Program-made: the position numbers and the translations under genes
From: Actinophytocola sp035995025
Lineage (GTDB): Bacteria; Actinomycetota; Actinomycetes; Mycobacteriales; Pseudonocardiaceae
Length of the DNA stretch: 64,000 bases
Direction of reading: 5' to 3'
Assembly (NCBI GenBank): GCA_035995025.1
Contig: DASYKY010000133.1
Span: 248,001 to 312,000 of the forward strand
Notes under the pieces: model-generated
Database searches by the model: none
Told to the model about the DNA's origin: nothing
The model's input: only the letters and a program-made list of their open reading frames with translations
In this document: positions 17,220 to 25,079 of the stretch, piece by piece
Layout of the letters: each line of letters opens with the position of its first letter
How positions within the stretch are numbered: the first letter of the stretch is position 1

Positions 17220-18505
17220 CGCGGCACCGCCACGTCGGCGTACCGCGGGCAGATCAGCTCCGGCTCGTCGCCCAGCGGCTCGCCGTTGAGGACGGTCGCC
17301 GCGCGGGCGGCCAGCGCGTTGCGGTGCGCCTCGGCGGCGGTCGCGCCGGTGACGACGAACCACGCCACCGTGTCGATCTGGGCGTTGCGGCCGCTCAGCG
17401 GGCCGCCGATCTTCTTCGTCACCCGGTGCGCGAGGGTGTCCGGCGCGATCGTCAGGTCCCGCAGCTCGGTCACCCCCGGGCGCGGCATGACCGCCACGTC
17501 GACCGCGTACCGGTGGTCCGCCGCGAGTGCGGGCAGCGCGGGCTGTTCGCCGAGGGCGAGGTCGGTGAGGAACCGCGCGAACGGCAGCCCGTACACCTCG
17601 CTCGCCAGCACGATCGAGCCGAGCCCGGCGAACCGCAGGTTGAAGTCGATCAGCTCGACCGGCCCGTCGTCGGGCACCATGACCTCGAGGTGGGTCGCCC
17701 CCTCGGTGATGTGCAGACACTCGTGGAACCGGGCGCACGCCGCCCGGATGTCCGCCTCGCGCGGGTGCGCGTAGGGCAGGAACAACCCCTGCTCAACCAC
17801 CGGGTCCGCGGCGAGCAGGTACCGGCCGGTCAGCCCGACGTGCCGGAGGCGGCCGCCGCTGACCAGCGACTCCACCGACAGCAGCTCGCCGCGCGCCAGC
17901 TCCTCGAGGACGAACCCGCCGTGCGCGGTCACGTAGTCGTGCATGAGCGCGTTGGGGATCCGGGCGGAGCGGACCTCCGCCGCGGTCGCGCGCAGCCCGT
18001 CCAACGAGTCGACGACGTGGCACAGCACGCTGGCCGTCCCGTTGGCCGGTTTGAGCACGGCCGGGCCGGCGAACCGCCAGGTGTCCCACGTGAGCGCGTC
18101 GGTGAGCGGCGCGCTGCGCAGCTGGGACAGGCCCGCCTCGTACAGGCGGCGGCGCACCCGGACCTTGTCCAGCACCTGCAGCGTGTCTGCGACCGTGTTG
18201 TGCGGGAGTCCGAAGTAGACACGCAGCTCGACGGCGTAGCGCTGGGTCGGCTCGAACGCGCTGTGCACGCCGACGACGTCGTACCGCCCGGCCACGTCCC
18301 GCACCAGCGTCCGCACCGTGTCGACGTCCGACCAGGATTCGACGTGCACGTAGTCGTCGACCACTCCCGGCGCCACGGCCGAGGCGCCGGACGTGCGCAG
18401 GGAGTCGTGGTTGAGCACGACCGTGTGGAACCCGCGCCGCTTGGCCTCCTCGGCCACCCGCACCTGGAAGCCCTGCATCTCGAACAGGACGAACGTCGGC
18501 GTCAC
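17216..18505 (-). CDS. ATP-grasp carboxylate-amine ligase (3rd in operon)
   Basis: A 429-residue ATP-grasp protein. It starts VTPTFVLFEMQGFQVRVAEE. The ATP site AVLKPANGTASVLCHVVDS lacks the usual basic residue after the Ser. VLEELARGELLSVESLV is the purine-binding strand, and ATHLEVMVPDDGPVELIDF followed by NLRFAGLG is the metal site with Asn and Arg in place. GTG start overlaps the small unknown gene by four bases and its stop overlaps nudC by four. Substrates unknown. The C-terminal 100 residues (ITKKIGG-like region, RNAQIDTVAWFVVTG) are typical of the family's lid domain. Confidence 0.84.
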   Translation of the reverse strand: MTPTFVLFEMQGFQVRVAEEAKRRGFHTVVLNHDSLRTSGASAVAPGVVDDYVHVESWSDVDTVRTLVRDVAGRYDVVGVHSAFEPTQRYAVELRVYFGLPHNTVADTLQVLDKVRVRRRLYEAGLSQLRSAPLTDALTWDTWRFAGPAVLKPANGTASVLCHVVDSLDGLRATAAEVRSARIPNALMHDYVTAHGGFVLEELARGELLSVESLVSGGRLRHVGLTGRYLLAADPVVEQGLFLPYAHPREADIRAACARFHECLHITEGATHLEVMVPDDGPVELIDFNLRFAGLGSIVLASEVYGLPFARFLTDLALGEQPALPALAADHRYAVDVAVMPRPGVTELRDLTIAPDTLAHRVTKKIGGPLSGRNAQIDTVAWFVVTGATAAEAHRNALAARAATVLNGEPLGDEPELICPRYADVAVPR

Positions 18506-18831
18506 GGCGCCTCCCTCCCCGCCAGCGCGCCGTCGAGCCGCCGGAACGCCGCGGCGAGGTCGTCCGGGCAGTCGGCCAGGCAGTCGGCCATCGTCGCGCA
18601 GGCCACCCTGGCCGCGCGGAGCAGGTGCCGGTCGCGTGGCGGGTCGAGGTAGTACTGGAACGTCAGCATCTCCAGCGGAGCGGCGAGCCGGACCAGCACG
18701 TGGTCGGGCAGCGTCGCCAGCCACTCGTCGGTCTTCCCCGTCTCGACCAGGCCGCGCACCGCGCTGCGTACCCGGTCCATGTCCGCGGGCGCCACCCGGC
18801 GTCGTCTTCCCGTCATGATCTTGATCATCAT
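18502..18831 (-). CDS. Unknown 109-aa protein inside the ATP-grasp operon
   Basis: Mainly helical, charged protein (RVRSAVRGLVETGKTDEWL, VRLAAPLEMLTFQYYLDP), with two Cys in MADCLADCPDD. No domain is recognised. It has no Ser in a DSL or DSI context, so it is not an obvious carrier protein, and no signal peptide, so it is not an obvious immunity or leader peptide. The ATG overlaps the upstream ligase stop (ATGA) and its own stop overlaps the next ligase start (GTGA), which shows tight co-translation with ligases on both sides. It could be a partner subunit or scaffold, but that is speculation. Confidence 0.72.
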   Translation of the reverse strand: MMIKIMTGRRRRVAPADMDRVRSAVRGLVETGKTDEWLATLPDHVLVRLAAPLEMLTFQYYLDPPRDRHLLRAARVACATMADCLADCPDDLAAAFRRLDGALAGREAP

Positions 18832-20063
18832 GCCACCGCGCCGGGGCCGAGCGTCACGATGCGTACCTTGCTCGCCAGCGCCCTGGCCAGCTCCACGGCG
18901 GTCGCGGTGTCCCCGGCGGTGACGAGCACCTGGCCGGACCGGCAGAAGTTGTCGGTGACCTCGCGGACCTCGTCGCCCGCCACGACGTCCACCTCGAGGT
19001 CGAGGACGTCCGGGTGGTCGCGCACCTCGTCGGCCTGCTCGACCGCGACCACGGTGCCGGGGTCGGCGACCAGGAAGTGCGTGGCGGCGCCGCGGTGCGC
19101 CGCGGGCCGCGTGGGCAGCTCCTCGACGAGCCCGAACGGGTGGCCCACCGCGTGGCGCTCGAGGTCGATCCCGGTGACGGCCTCGACGAGGTCCATGATC
19201 CGCCCGCCGGCGACCCGGTTGTGCCCCTCGACGATCCGCGGCCCGTCCGTGGTGAGCCGCACCTCGGTGTGGCTCACGCCGTCGCGCAGGCCCATGGCGT
19301 CGAGGAACCCGGCCACGTGGGAGGTGACGGCCTCCTCCTCGTCGGCGGTGAGCACCGCGGGCTGGGCGTGGCCCAGCTCGACGTGCCCGGCCCAGACCTT
19401 GCCGGTGATCGCGACCATGCTGTGCCGCCCGGCGAAGGAGAACGCCTCGACGCTGTACTCGGGCCCGTCCAGGTACTCCTCGACCATCAGCTCGCGGACC
19501 GGGTAGTACGCGGCGAACGGCAGGTCGTCACGGTCCCGCAGCGCGGCGGTCGCCCGCCAGGCCGAGTCGACCGCGGCGGGCGCGCCGACGCGGACGACGC
19601 CGCGGCTCGCGGTGCCGTCGACCGGCTTGAGCACCACCGGGTAGCCGTGCTCGCCGGCGAAGCGCCGCAGCGCACCGGCGTCGCCGATGCACTCGGCCGC
19701 GACGAGCTCGAAACCGGTGCGCCGCAACCATTCGCGCATGGCGGCCTTGTCGCAGAACCGGTGCGCGACCTCGCGCGAGGTGCCGGGCAGCCCGAGCTCG
19801 TCGTTGATCGCGCCGACCAGCTCCATCGCCTGGTCCACAAGGGACACGACGCGGGTGAACCCGTACGCCTGGTGCGCGGCCCGCACCAGCGGCAGCACCC
19901 GGTCCCAGTCGCGCAGGTCCTGCATCAGCACCGCCTCGGCGGTCTTCGCGGCCTCTGCCGTCACGGCCTTGCGGTGCTGCAGCCACACCACCCGCAGCCC
20001 CAGCTCGCGGGCCTTGGCGATCGCCTGCGGCCGGCCGCCGATGACGAGCAGGGTGCCGGTCAC
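18828..20063 (-). CDS. ATP-grasp carboxylate-amine ligase (2nd in operon)
   Basis: A 411-residue ATP-grasp ligase with the best canonical motifs of the set: LLVIGGRPQAIAKARELG (first Rossmann lobe), YPVVLKPVDGTASRGVVRV (about residues 138-156, Lys and glycine-rich loop), LMVEEYLDGPEYSVEAF, and HTEVRLTTDGPRIVEGHNR (metal-binding Glu and Asn-Arg). This pattern is the one seen in carnosine synthase, BacD-type L-amino-acid ligases and related peptide ligases. GTG start overlaps the PurD-like gene by four bases. Amino acid specificity cannot be read from sequence. Confidence 0.87.
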   Translation of the reverse strand: MTGTLLVIGGRPQAIAKARELGLRVVWLQHRKAVTAEAAKTAEAVLMQDLRDWDRVLPLVRAAHQAYGFTRVVSLVDQAMELVGAINDELGLPGTSREVAHRFCDKAAMREWLRRTGFELVAAECIGDAGALRRFAGEHGYPVVLKPVDGTASRGVVRVGAPAAVDSAWRATAALRDRDDLPFAAYYPVRELMVEEYLDGPEYSVEAFSFAGRHSMVAITGKVWAGHVELGHAQPAVLTADEEEAVTSHVAGFLDAMGLRDGVSHTEVRLTTDGPRIVEGHNRVAGGRIMDLVEAVTGIDLERHAVGHPFGLVEELPTRPAAHRGAATHFLVADPGTVVAVEQADEVRDHPDVLDLEVDVVAGDEVREVTDNFCRSGQVLVTAGDTATAVELARALASKVRIVTLGPGAVA

Positions 20064-21385
20064 GAGCCGCCCTCCGCGACCGCCAGCGGCCGGACCCGGA
20101 CCTCGCCGATGTCGCCGCGGTAGCGGACCCCGGGGAAGGTGATCCGCGCCGCGCGCCGGTACGCCGCCGCCCGTGCCTCGCCGAGGTCGTCGCCGGTGCC
20201 CACGACGTGCAGCACCCGGCCGCCGGTGGTCACCGGCCGGTCGCCGGCGTCGCGGCGGATGCTGGCGTAGTAGACGGTCGCCCGGCCGGCCGGCTCGTCG
20301 AGCCCGCTGACCGGCTGGCCGGCCCTGAACCGGCCGAACGGCCAGCCGGGCAGCACCTGTCCGTCGTCGTCGGCGACGCCGCCCTGCACCAGCGCCACCG
20401 AGCACCGCGCCCGCCCGTCGTGGCGGACCGGCCGGTCCTCGAGCGCGCCGCCGAGCGCGGACCGGCACAGGTCGGTGAAGCTCTCCCGCACGCCCGGGAG
20501 GACCACCTCGGCCTCGGAGTCCCCGAACCGCGCGTTGATCTCGATCACGACCGGCCCACGGCTGGTCAGCACCGCACCGAGGTAGACGAACCCGGTGAAG
20601 TCCAGCCCCTCCTCGCGGACCCCGCGCACGAACGGTTCGACCAGCGCGGCACGCAGCTCGTCCCGCAGCGCCGGGCTGTCGGCCGGGTGCGGGGCGATCG
20701 ACCCCATGCCGTCGCAGTTCTTCCCGGTGTCGCCGCCGAGCGTGCGCTTGTAGTCCATTGCCGGCGGGAACGTCATCGCCGAGTGGCCGTCGAGGAGGGC
20801 GAAGACGGAGATCTCCGGCCCCACCAGACGTTCTTCGACCAGCAGTGGCAGCCGGCCGGCCGCGGCGAGCCGCTCGGCGGCGACGACGCCCTCGCCCGCG
20901 GTGGCGCAGACGATCGAGCCGTCGCCGTCCGGGGTCAGCCCGTTCGCCTTCACCACGCACCGGTACGGCCGGGACGCGATGTAGGCGCCCGCCCGCGCCG
21001 GGTCGGTGAACACGCGGTGCTCCGGCACCGGGATCCCGTGCCGCACGCAGAACTCCTTGCCGCGCGCCTTGCTCGCCTCGAGCAGGGCGGCGGCCGCGGT
21101 CGGGCCGATGACCTTGTGCCCGGCGCGGCGCAGCTGGTCCACCAGCCCGTCGGCGAGCGCGTCGATGTAGGAGACGAAGACGAACTCCACCGGGTGGGCC
21201 GCGAGGAACTCGAGGACCGTCCGCGGGTCGTCGAGCCGGATCGCCGGCACGGCGCGGATCCGCTCGTGCTCGATCACGTCGCAGCCCGGTCCATAGTAGA
21301 CGGTCACGGCCGGGTCGGTCCGCACGAACAGGTCGGCGAGCGCGTGCCCGCGGCCGGTGCCGTCGACCAGCAGGATGTCGCTCAT
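20060..21385 (-). CDS. PurD-like ATP-grasp ligase (1st in operon)
   Basis: A 441-residue protein related to phosphoribosylamine-glycine ligase. It starts MSDILLVDGTGRGHALADLF, like the PurD N domain, and has KANGLTPDGDGSIVCATAGE, LVEERLVGPEISVFALLDG, an FTGFVYLGAVLTSRGP strand and EINARFGDSEAEVVLPGV (PurD has ExNxRFGDPExQxxL). In true PurD the substrates are phosphoribosylamine and glycine; a biosynthetic cluster copy has probably changed its amine or acid. GAGGGG lies five bases before the ATG. The upstream gene ends 100 bp away across a tandem repeat; the downstream ligase overlaps by four bases. Confidence 0.86.
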   Translation of the reverse strand: MSDILLVDGTGRGHALADLFVRTDPAVTVYYGPGCDVIEHERIRAVPAIRLDDPRTVLEFLAAHPVEFVFVSYIDALADGLVDQLRRAGHKVIGPTAAAALLEASKARGKEFCVRHGIPVPEHRVFTDPARAGAYIASRPYRCVVKANGLTPDGDGSIVCATAGEGVVAAERLAAAGRLPLLVEERLVGPEISVFALLDGHSAMTFPPAMDYKRTLGGDTGKNCDGMGSIAPHPADSPALRDELRAALVEPFVRGVREEGLDFTGFVYLGAVLTSRGPVVIEINARFGDSEAEVVLPGVRESFTDLCRSALGGALEDRPVRHDGRARCSVALVQGGVADDDGQVLPGWPFGRFRAGQPVSGLDEPAGRATVYYASIRRDAGDRPVTTGGRVLHVVGTGDDLGEARAAAYRRAARITFPGVRYRGDIGEVRVRPLAVAEGGS

Positions 21386-21421
21386 GACGACCCCTCGCAG
21401 GCTCCGTGCCGCCGCTCGCGG

Positions 21422-21481
21422 TCGCCCTGTGTCATTGGTTCGCTCGCAAGCTCGCCCTGTGTCATTGGTTCGCTCGCAAGC
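21422..21481. repeat. Perfect tandem repeat, 2 x 30 bp
   Basis: Two identical adjacent 30-bp units, each containing TGTCATTGGTTCGCTCGCAA. They fill most of the 100-bp gap between the desaturase stop and the PurD-like gene. The unit is less GC-rich than the surrounding genes. It carries no ORF and is not a CRISPR, as there are no spacers. Confidence 0.9.
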
Positions 21482-21485
21482 TCGC

Positions 21486-22640
21486 TCACGCCCCGCCCAC
21501 CGCGGTCGGCGGCACCGAGTGCCGGGCGTCGGTGTCCAGCACGCTGTTGCCGACGTACACGTGGGTCAGCAACCCGCCCCACGCCTCGTAGAACCGGTCG
21601 GACCGCTCGCCCGCCAGGTCGTCGTTGCGTTCCCACGACGAGTTGGCCCAGTCGCACTTCGGCCGGATGTGGTGCAGGTCGTGCTGCACGGTGTCGCCGA
21701 CGAGGATGCACATGCGGTACGGCGTGTACACGAACACCAGCCGCGCCCACCACGCCGCCAGGTCGAGCACCCGCCGCGCGCCCTCCGTCGCCGGCACCGG
21801 TTCACCGCAGAAGCGGCCGAACGTGAGCTGGTCGCGCTGCGCGCGGGTGAGCCGCTCGGCGTTCCCGAACAGCCACCAGCGGTGCTCGCTCAGCGTGTAC
21901 AGGTAGGTCTGGTTGTGGAAGAAGAACGTGGCGGGCACGAACCACAGCAGCAGCCACTGCGGCCAGAACCCGGTCAGGACGAGGAACGCGACAGTCGCCG
22001 CGAGGTAGGCCAGCGACATCGCCAGCCGGTAGGCGGGGATCGGCGTGGTGAAGTTGGCCTTGACCCGCGCCGAGAAGAACGACCAGTGGTGCCGCGGCGA
22101 GACCAGCGCCAGCAGCATGCGGCGGCGGAACTCCCGGCGGGACAGCCCGGGTTCCATCGAGGTGCTCTGCAGGTACAGGGCGTCGCCGTCGCGCAGCGAG
22201 CACGGGTAGGCGTGGTGGGTCAGGTGCTCCTCGCGGTTGCCGTCGTACGGCGGGCGCCACATCAGCGTCGTGATGATCTCGCTGAGCACCCGGTTGCCGG
22301 CCCGCGACGCGGTGAACATGCCGTGCAGCGTCTGGTGCACCACGACGACGTCGAGCCTGCGCAGCCCGCCGGCGATGACCGGCAGCACGAGCAGTACCAC
22401 CGGCACCGCCGCCACGGCGGGCCACGTCAGCGCGTACGCGCCTGCCGCGATGCCGGCCGCGGTCTGCACCACGCCGGCCGTCGCCGCGAGCCCTGGCCGC
22501 CAGCGCACCCGCGGCCCGCTGCCGGCCAGGGGCACACCGGTCACCCAGGTGAGGAACGGCTGCAGGATCCGCGGCTGGCTCCGCATGGTCTCGCGGGGCT
22601 GGGGGTGGACGGCGACTCCGGTCTCGGTCGCAGCCGTCAC
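21486..22640 (-). CDS. Membrane fatty-acid-desaturase-type diiron enzyme
   Basis: A 384-residue integral membrane protein with the three histidine clusters of the membrane desaturase/hydroxylase family: HQTLHG (about residue 100), EEHLTHHAYP (about 133-142) and DLHHIRPKC near the C-terminus. Additional His in HHWSFF and SEHRWW are also plausible ligands. About four to five membrane spans surround them. The family uses diiron and O2 to desaturate, hydroxylate or acetylenate acyl chains or amines. GTG start overlaps the upstream oxygenase by four bases (GTGA). Within this operon it probably modifies an acyl or amino-acid building block; lipid housekeeping is the alternative. Confidence 0.83.
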   Translation of the reverse strand: MTAATETGVAVHPQPRETMRSQPRILQPFLTWVTGVPLAGSGPRVRWRPGLAATAGVVQTAAGIAAGAYALTWPAVAAVPVVLLVLPVIAGGLRRLDVVVVHQTLHGMFTASRAGNRVLSEIITTLMWRPPYDGNREEHLTHHAYPCSLRDGDALYLQSTSMEPGLSRREFRRRMLLALVSPRHHWSFFSARVKANFTTPIPAYRLAMSLAYLAATVAFLVLTGFWPQWLLLWFVPATFFFHNQTYLYTLSEHRWWLFGNAERLTRAQRDQLTFGRFCGEPVPATEGARRVLDLAAWWARLVFVYTPYRMCILVGDTVQHDLHHIRPKCDWANSSWERNDDLAGERSDRFYEAWGGLLTHVYVGNSVLDTDARHSVPPTAVGGA

Positions 22641-23425
22641 CGCTCGTCGCCGTCCGCTCGGCCACCGAACAGCGTGTCGTTGGTCTCGTGCGTCAGGTCG
22701 CGGCTCAGGTCCGACGTGCTCGCGAGCGTCATGTTCACGATCGTGCGGCGGCTCTCGCCGCGGATCGGGTACACCCGGTGCATCGTGGTGTCGGTCTTGA
22801 TCAGGTACGCGTCCCCGGCCTTCGGCGCGTACGAGCGGACCACGCCCCGCAGCAGCGCGCCGTGCACGTCCGGGTCGTCCTTGTCCCACGAGGTGCCGGC
22901 GACTCCCTGGATGAACCCGCCGTCCCGGTGGTCCGGTGCCTCGAGCACCAGGATGATCCCGTAGGTGTAGTCGTCCCAGTGCCAGCCGTGCGTGTCCCCG
23001 GAGTTGGTCAGCCTGCTGATCACGTAGTGCTCGCCCGGGTACGGGCAGGTGTGCACCTGCTCACCGAAGACCGCGGAGGTCAGCGTCAGCAGCTCGGGGG
23101 CGAAGTAGAAGGCGTCGATCAGCGGGCCCTCGTCCTTGATGACGGGCTGCCCGACGGTCGTCATGTTCCGCGGCGTGTCGTCGGTGATCGCGAATCTCGT
23201 TCGGTGGCTCGACCCGAACCGGTCGACGATGCCGAAAGCCTCTTCCCGCATGGCCGCGAGCAGTTCCGGCGGGCAGAGATCGGAAAGCACCACGACGTGT
23301 TCGGCGGCGAACCGCTTACAGTATTCGGCAACGACGTCGTCGGTGAAATGACGTGCCCAATGATCGGCGAGAATGCCATTGACGGTCGAAGCCCGGACTT
23401 CCCGTAAGTGGCCTGGCGCAGACAT
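22637..23425 (-). CDS. Fe(II)/2-oxoglutarate oxygenase, HalD/BesD-like superfamily
   Basis: A 262-residue non-heme iron dioxygenase. The metal triad is visible: HGWHWDDYTYGIILVLEAP supplies His-x-Asp, and TDTTMHRVYPIRGESRR supplies the distal His and the Arg for 2-oxoglutarate. In halogenases of this superfamily the Asp is replaced by Gly; here it is kept, so hydroxylation (or desaturation) is expected rather than halogenation. ATG 23425 is favoured by AAAGG about seven bases upstream; the frame is open to a GTG at 23461. Codon 7 is TTA, rare in this DNA. It is the first gene of the operon that ends with the MFS gene at 12373. Confidence 0.82.
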   Translation of the reverse strand: MSAPGHLREVRASTVNGILADHWARHFTDDVVAEYCKRFAAEHVVVLSDLCPPELLAAMREEAFGIVDRFGSSHRTRFAITDDTPRNMTTVGQPVIKDEGPLIDAFYFAPELLTLTSAVFGEQVHTCPYPGEHYVISRLTNSGDTHGWHWDDYTYGIILVLEAPDHRDGGFIQGVAGTSWDKDDPDVHGALLRGVVRSYAPKAGDAYLIKTDTTMHRVYPIRGESRRTIVNMTLASTSDLSRDLTHETNDTLFGGRADGDER

Positions 23426-23778
23426 GTACAACCTTTTCTGTGCGGATTTCCGGAACGCCACGGCAGGGCGGCGGGATATCCGGGGGCGGACCGCTCACGA
23501 GAGCTTTGCCAGCTCCACAAAGGGATCTGTGCGTCCACAACTACCCGAAACTATCCCACCAGATCCGCCATTCTGGCGTTTCTCATTCACATCACGGCGA
23601 GAGAGGACGCTACCCGTGGATTGTGAGATTGACAACTGTGATCTGCGCCACAGTCCGTCTGATTTGCACCGAATGCGGTTTGTCAATGTCTTTTCTTGGT
23701 GCCGCCGGCGGGCATTAGTCGATCGCGTTGACCGATTAAGAGAAAGCACGTCCTGAAGCCGAAGGATCTTCGACCGGC
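23426..23778. other. Intergenic regulatory region, about 350 bp, lower GC
   Basis: This stretch between the divergent oxygenase gene and the small plus-strand gene is clearly less GC-rich than its surroundings. It holds the operon promoter described separately and a roughly 175-base untranslated leader. Short dyads occur (for example GAGCTGGCAAAGCTC in the leader). No credible ORF or RNA gene is seen. Confidence 0.6.
23607..23635 (-). promoter_or_regulatory. Promoter of the ATP-grasp operon
   Basis: On the minus strand TTGTCA, 17 bases, TAGCGT: a very good housekeeping-sigma match. Transcription would start near 23600 and run through eleven genes to about 12370. Confidence 0.65.
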
Positions 23779-23784
23779 TAGGTT
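23779..23784 (+). promoter_or_regulatory. Leaderless -10 box (TAGGTT)
   Basis: TAGGTT ends six bases before the GTG at 23791. It supports that start codon. Confidence 0.5.
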
Positions 23785-23790
23785 GGCGGG

Positions 23791-24102
23791 GTGAGTGAGG
23801 AGCTGAGCGACGACGCGGGCAGGTGGCGGGTGCTCGTCGAGGAGACGGTCGGCTTCGGCCGGGACAGTCAGCGGTGGGAGGTCACGCGGGTCCAGCCGCA
23901 GTCCTCCCGCGACGAGGCCCGCCGGGCGGCCGGCATTCTGGCCGAGAGCTACCGGCCGGAACACCCGCGCTCGCCGCGCAACCGGTGCGTGTACCAGGTC
24001 GGCGAGGACACCTGGCTGGTCCGCCTGTCCGGCATGACCAGCGACTACCACTTCCGCATCTACGCCGCCCGCCTCGTCGGCGGCTCGGACACGCCTACCT
24101 GA
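23791..24102 (+). CDS. Unknown small protein, 103 aa
   Basis: Soluble, charged protein (SQRWEVTRVQPQSSRDEARR in the middle; a C-terminal YHFRIYAARLVG strand). No signal peptide, membrane segment or known domain. The pattern of alternating strands and one helix suggests a small alpha/beta fold. GTG start placed by the leaderless -10. It lies divergent from the ATP-grasp operon and 36 bp before the quinone oxidoreductase remnant, with no evidence of a functional link to either. Confidence 0.7.
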   Translation: MSEELSDDAGRWRVLVEETVGFGRDSQRWEVTRVQPQSSRDEARRAAGILAESYRPEHPRSPRNRCVYQVGEDTWLVRLSGMTSDYHFRIYAARLVGGSDTPT

Positions 24103-24138
24103 CCGCGCCGAACAGCTAGCGAGAGATCGAGGCGAACG

Positions 24139-25046
24139 ATGAAAGCGGTCCGTTTCAACCGGTTCGGGGCCCGGAGGTCCTCGAGATCGTCGATCTCCCC
24201 GATCCGCGTCCGGGTCCCGGCCAGGTCCGGATCGCGGTGCGCGCGGCCGGCGTCAACCCGAGCGACTGGAAGAAGCGCAAAGGCCTGATGGACGAGGAGC
24301 TCCCGCAGACCATGGGCCACGAGGCGGCGGGCGTCGTCGACGAGCTCGGCGAGGGCGTCGCGGACGTGGCCGTCGGCGATCGGGTCTTCGGCCTCTCCGC
24401 CGAAGGGGCGGCCCAGGCCGAGCTGGCGGTGCTGTCCTACTACGCGCCGATCCCGCCGTCGCTCGGCTTCCCCGGCGCTGCCGCGCTGCCGGCCGCCGTC
24501 GAGACGGCCACGCGCGCACTCGACCAGCTCGGCGCCGGAAGCGGCACGCTGCTCGTCAACGGCGCCTCCGGAAGCGTCGGCAGCGCCGCGGTTCAGCTCG
24601 CCGTGGTGCGCGGTGCGCGCGTGATCGGCACCGCCAGTCCGGCGAACCACCAGTACCTCCGCTCGCTGGGGGCCGAGCCCGTCGCCTACGGCGAGGGCCT
24701 CGTCGAGCGGGTTCGCGCGCTCGCGCCCGGCGGCGTCGACGCCGCGCTCGACGTCGCCGGCAGCGGCGTCCTGCCCGAGCTCATCGAGCTCGCCGGCGGC
24801 CCAGGGCACGTCGTGACGATCGCCGACTTCGCCGGCGCGCGGGAGCACGGGGTGACGTTCAGCAGCGGGGACACCGGCCGAGCGGTCCACGCGCTCGCCG
24901 AGATCGGCGAGCTGATCGAGTCCGGGCGCTTCTCGCTCCCGGTCGCGCAGACCTTCCCGCTCGCCGAGATCGCGGCGGCGCACCGCGCCGGCGAGGACGG
25001 TCACGTGCGCGGGAAGCTCGTGCTGGTGGTCGGCTCTCCACTGTGA
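24139..25046 (+). pseudogene. NADP-dependent quinone oxidoreductase (MDR family) with frameshift
   Basis: Zinc-free medium-chain dehydrogenase/reductase. From the ATG at 24139 the protein reads MKAVRFNRFG and then breaks. One base beyond the GGGG run near 24166-24169 the family sequence resumes in the next frame as PEVLEIVDLPDPRPGPGQVR, then AAGVNPSDW, TMGHEAAGVV, the Rossmann loop GASGSVGSAAVQLA and GKLVLVV at the end. Adding a single G restores a full-length protein of about 302 residues. The long frame from 24237 is therefore only the 3' nine-tenths of the gene. It is either an inactivated gene or a homopolymer error in the sequence. Confidence 0.8.
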
Positions 25047-25052
25047 TGGCGA

Positions 25053-25074
25053 GCGTGTCGCCGGGGAGACACGC
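25053..25074. terminator. Hairpin between convergent genes
   Basis: GCGTGTC and GACACGC arms around an eight-base loop fill the 33-bp gap between the quinone oxidoreductase and LLM genes. Probably a bidirectional terminator. Confidence 0.55.
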
Positions 25075-25079
25075 GCCGG

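Noticed and set aside
20060..21385. Housekeeping purD
   Set aside because: It is PurD-like but lies in a biosynthetic operon with four other ATP-grasp genes and no purine genes. A genome search for a second purD would settle it.
21422..21481. Possible CRISPR
   Set aside because: The two 30-bp units are directly adjacent with no spacers, and no cas gene is present.
22637..23425. Calling the oxygenase a halogenase
   Set aside because: The HxD motif is intact (HWD). Halogenases of this type replace the Asp with Gly to make room for chloride.
23440..23756. Short plus-strand frames in the ATP-grasp operon promoter region
   Set aside because: No ribosome sites, atypical codon use and conflict with a well-placed promoter; more likely untranslated.
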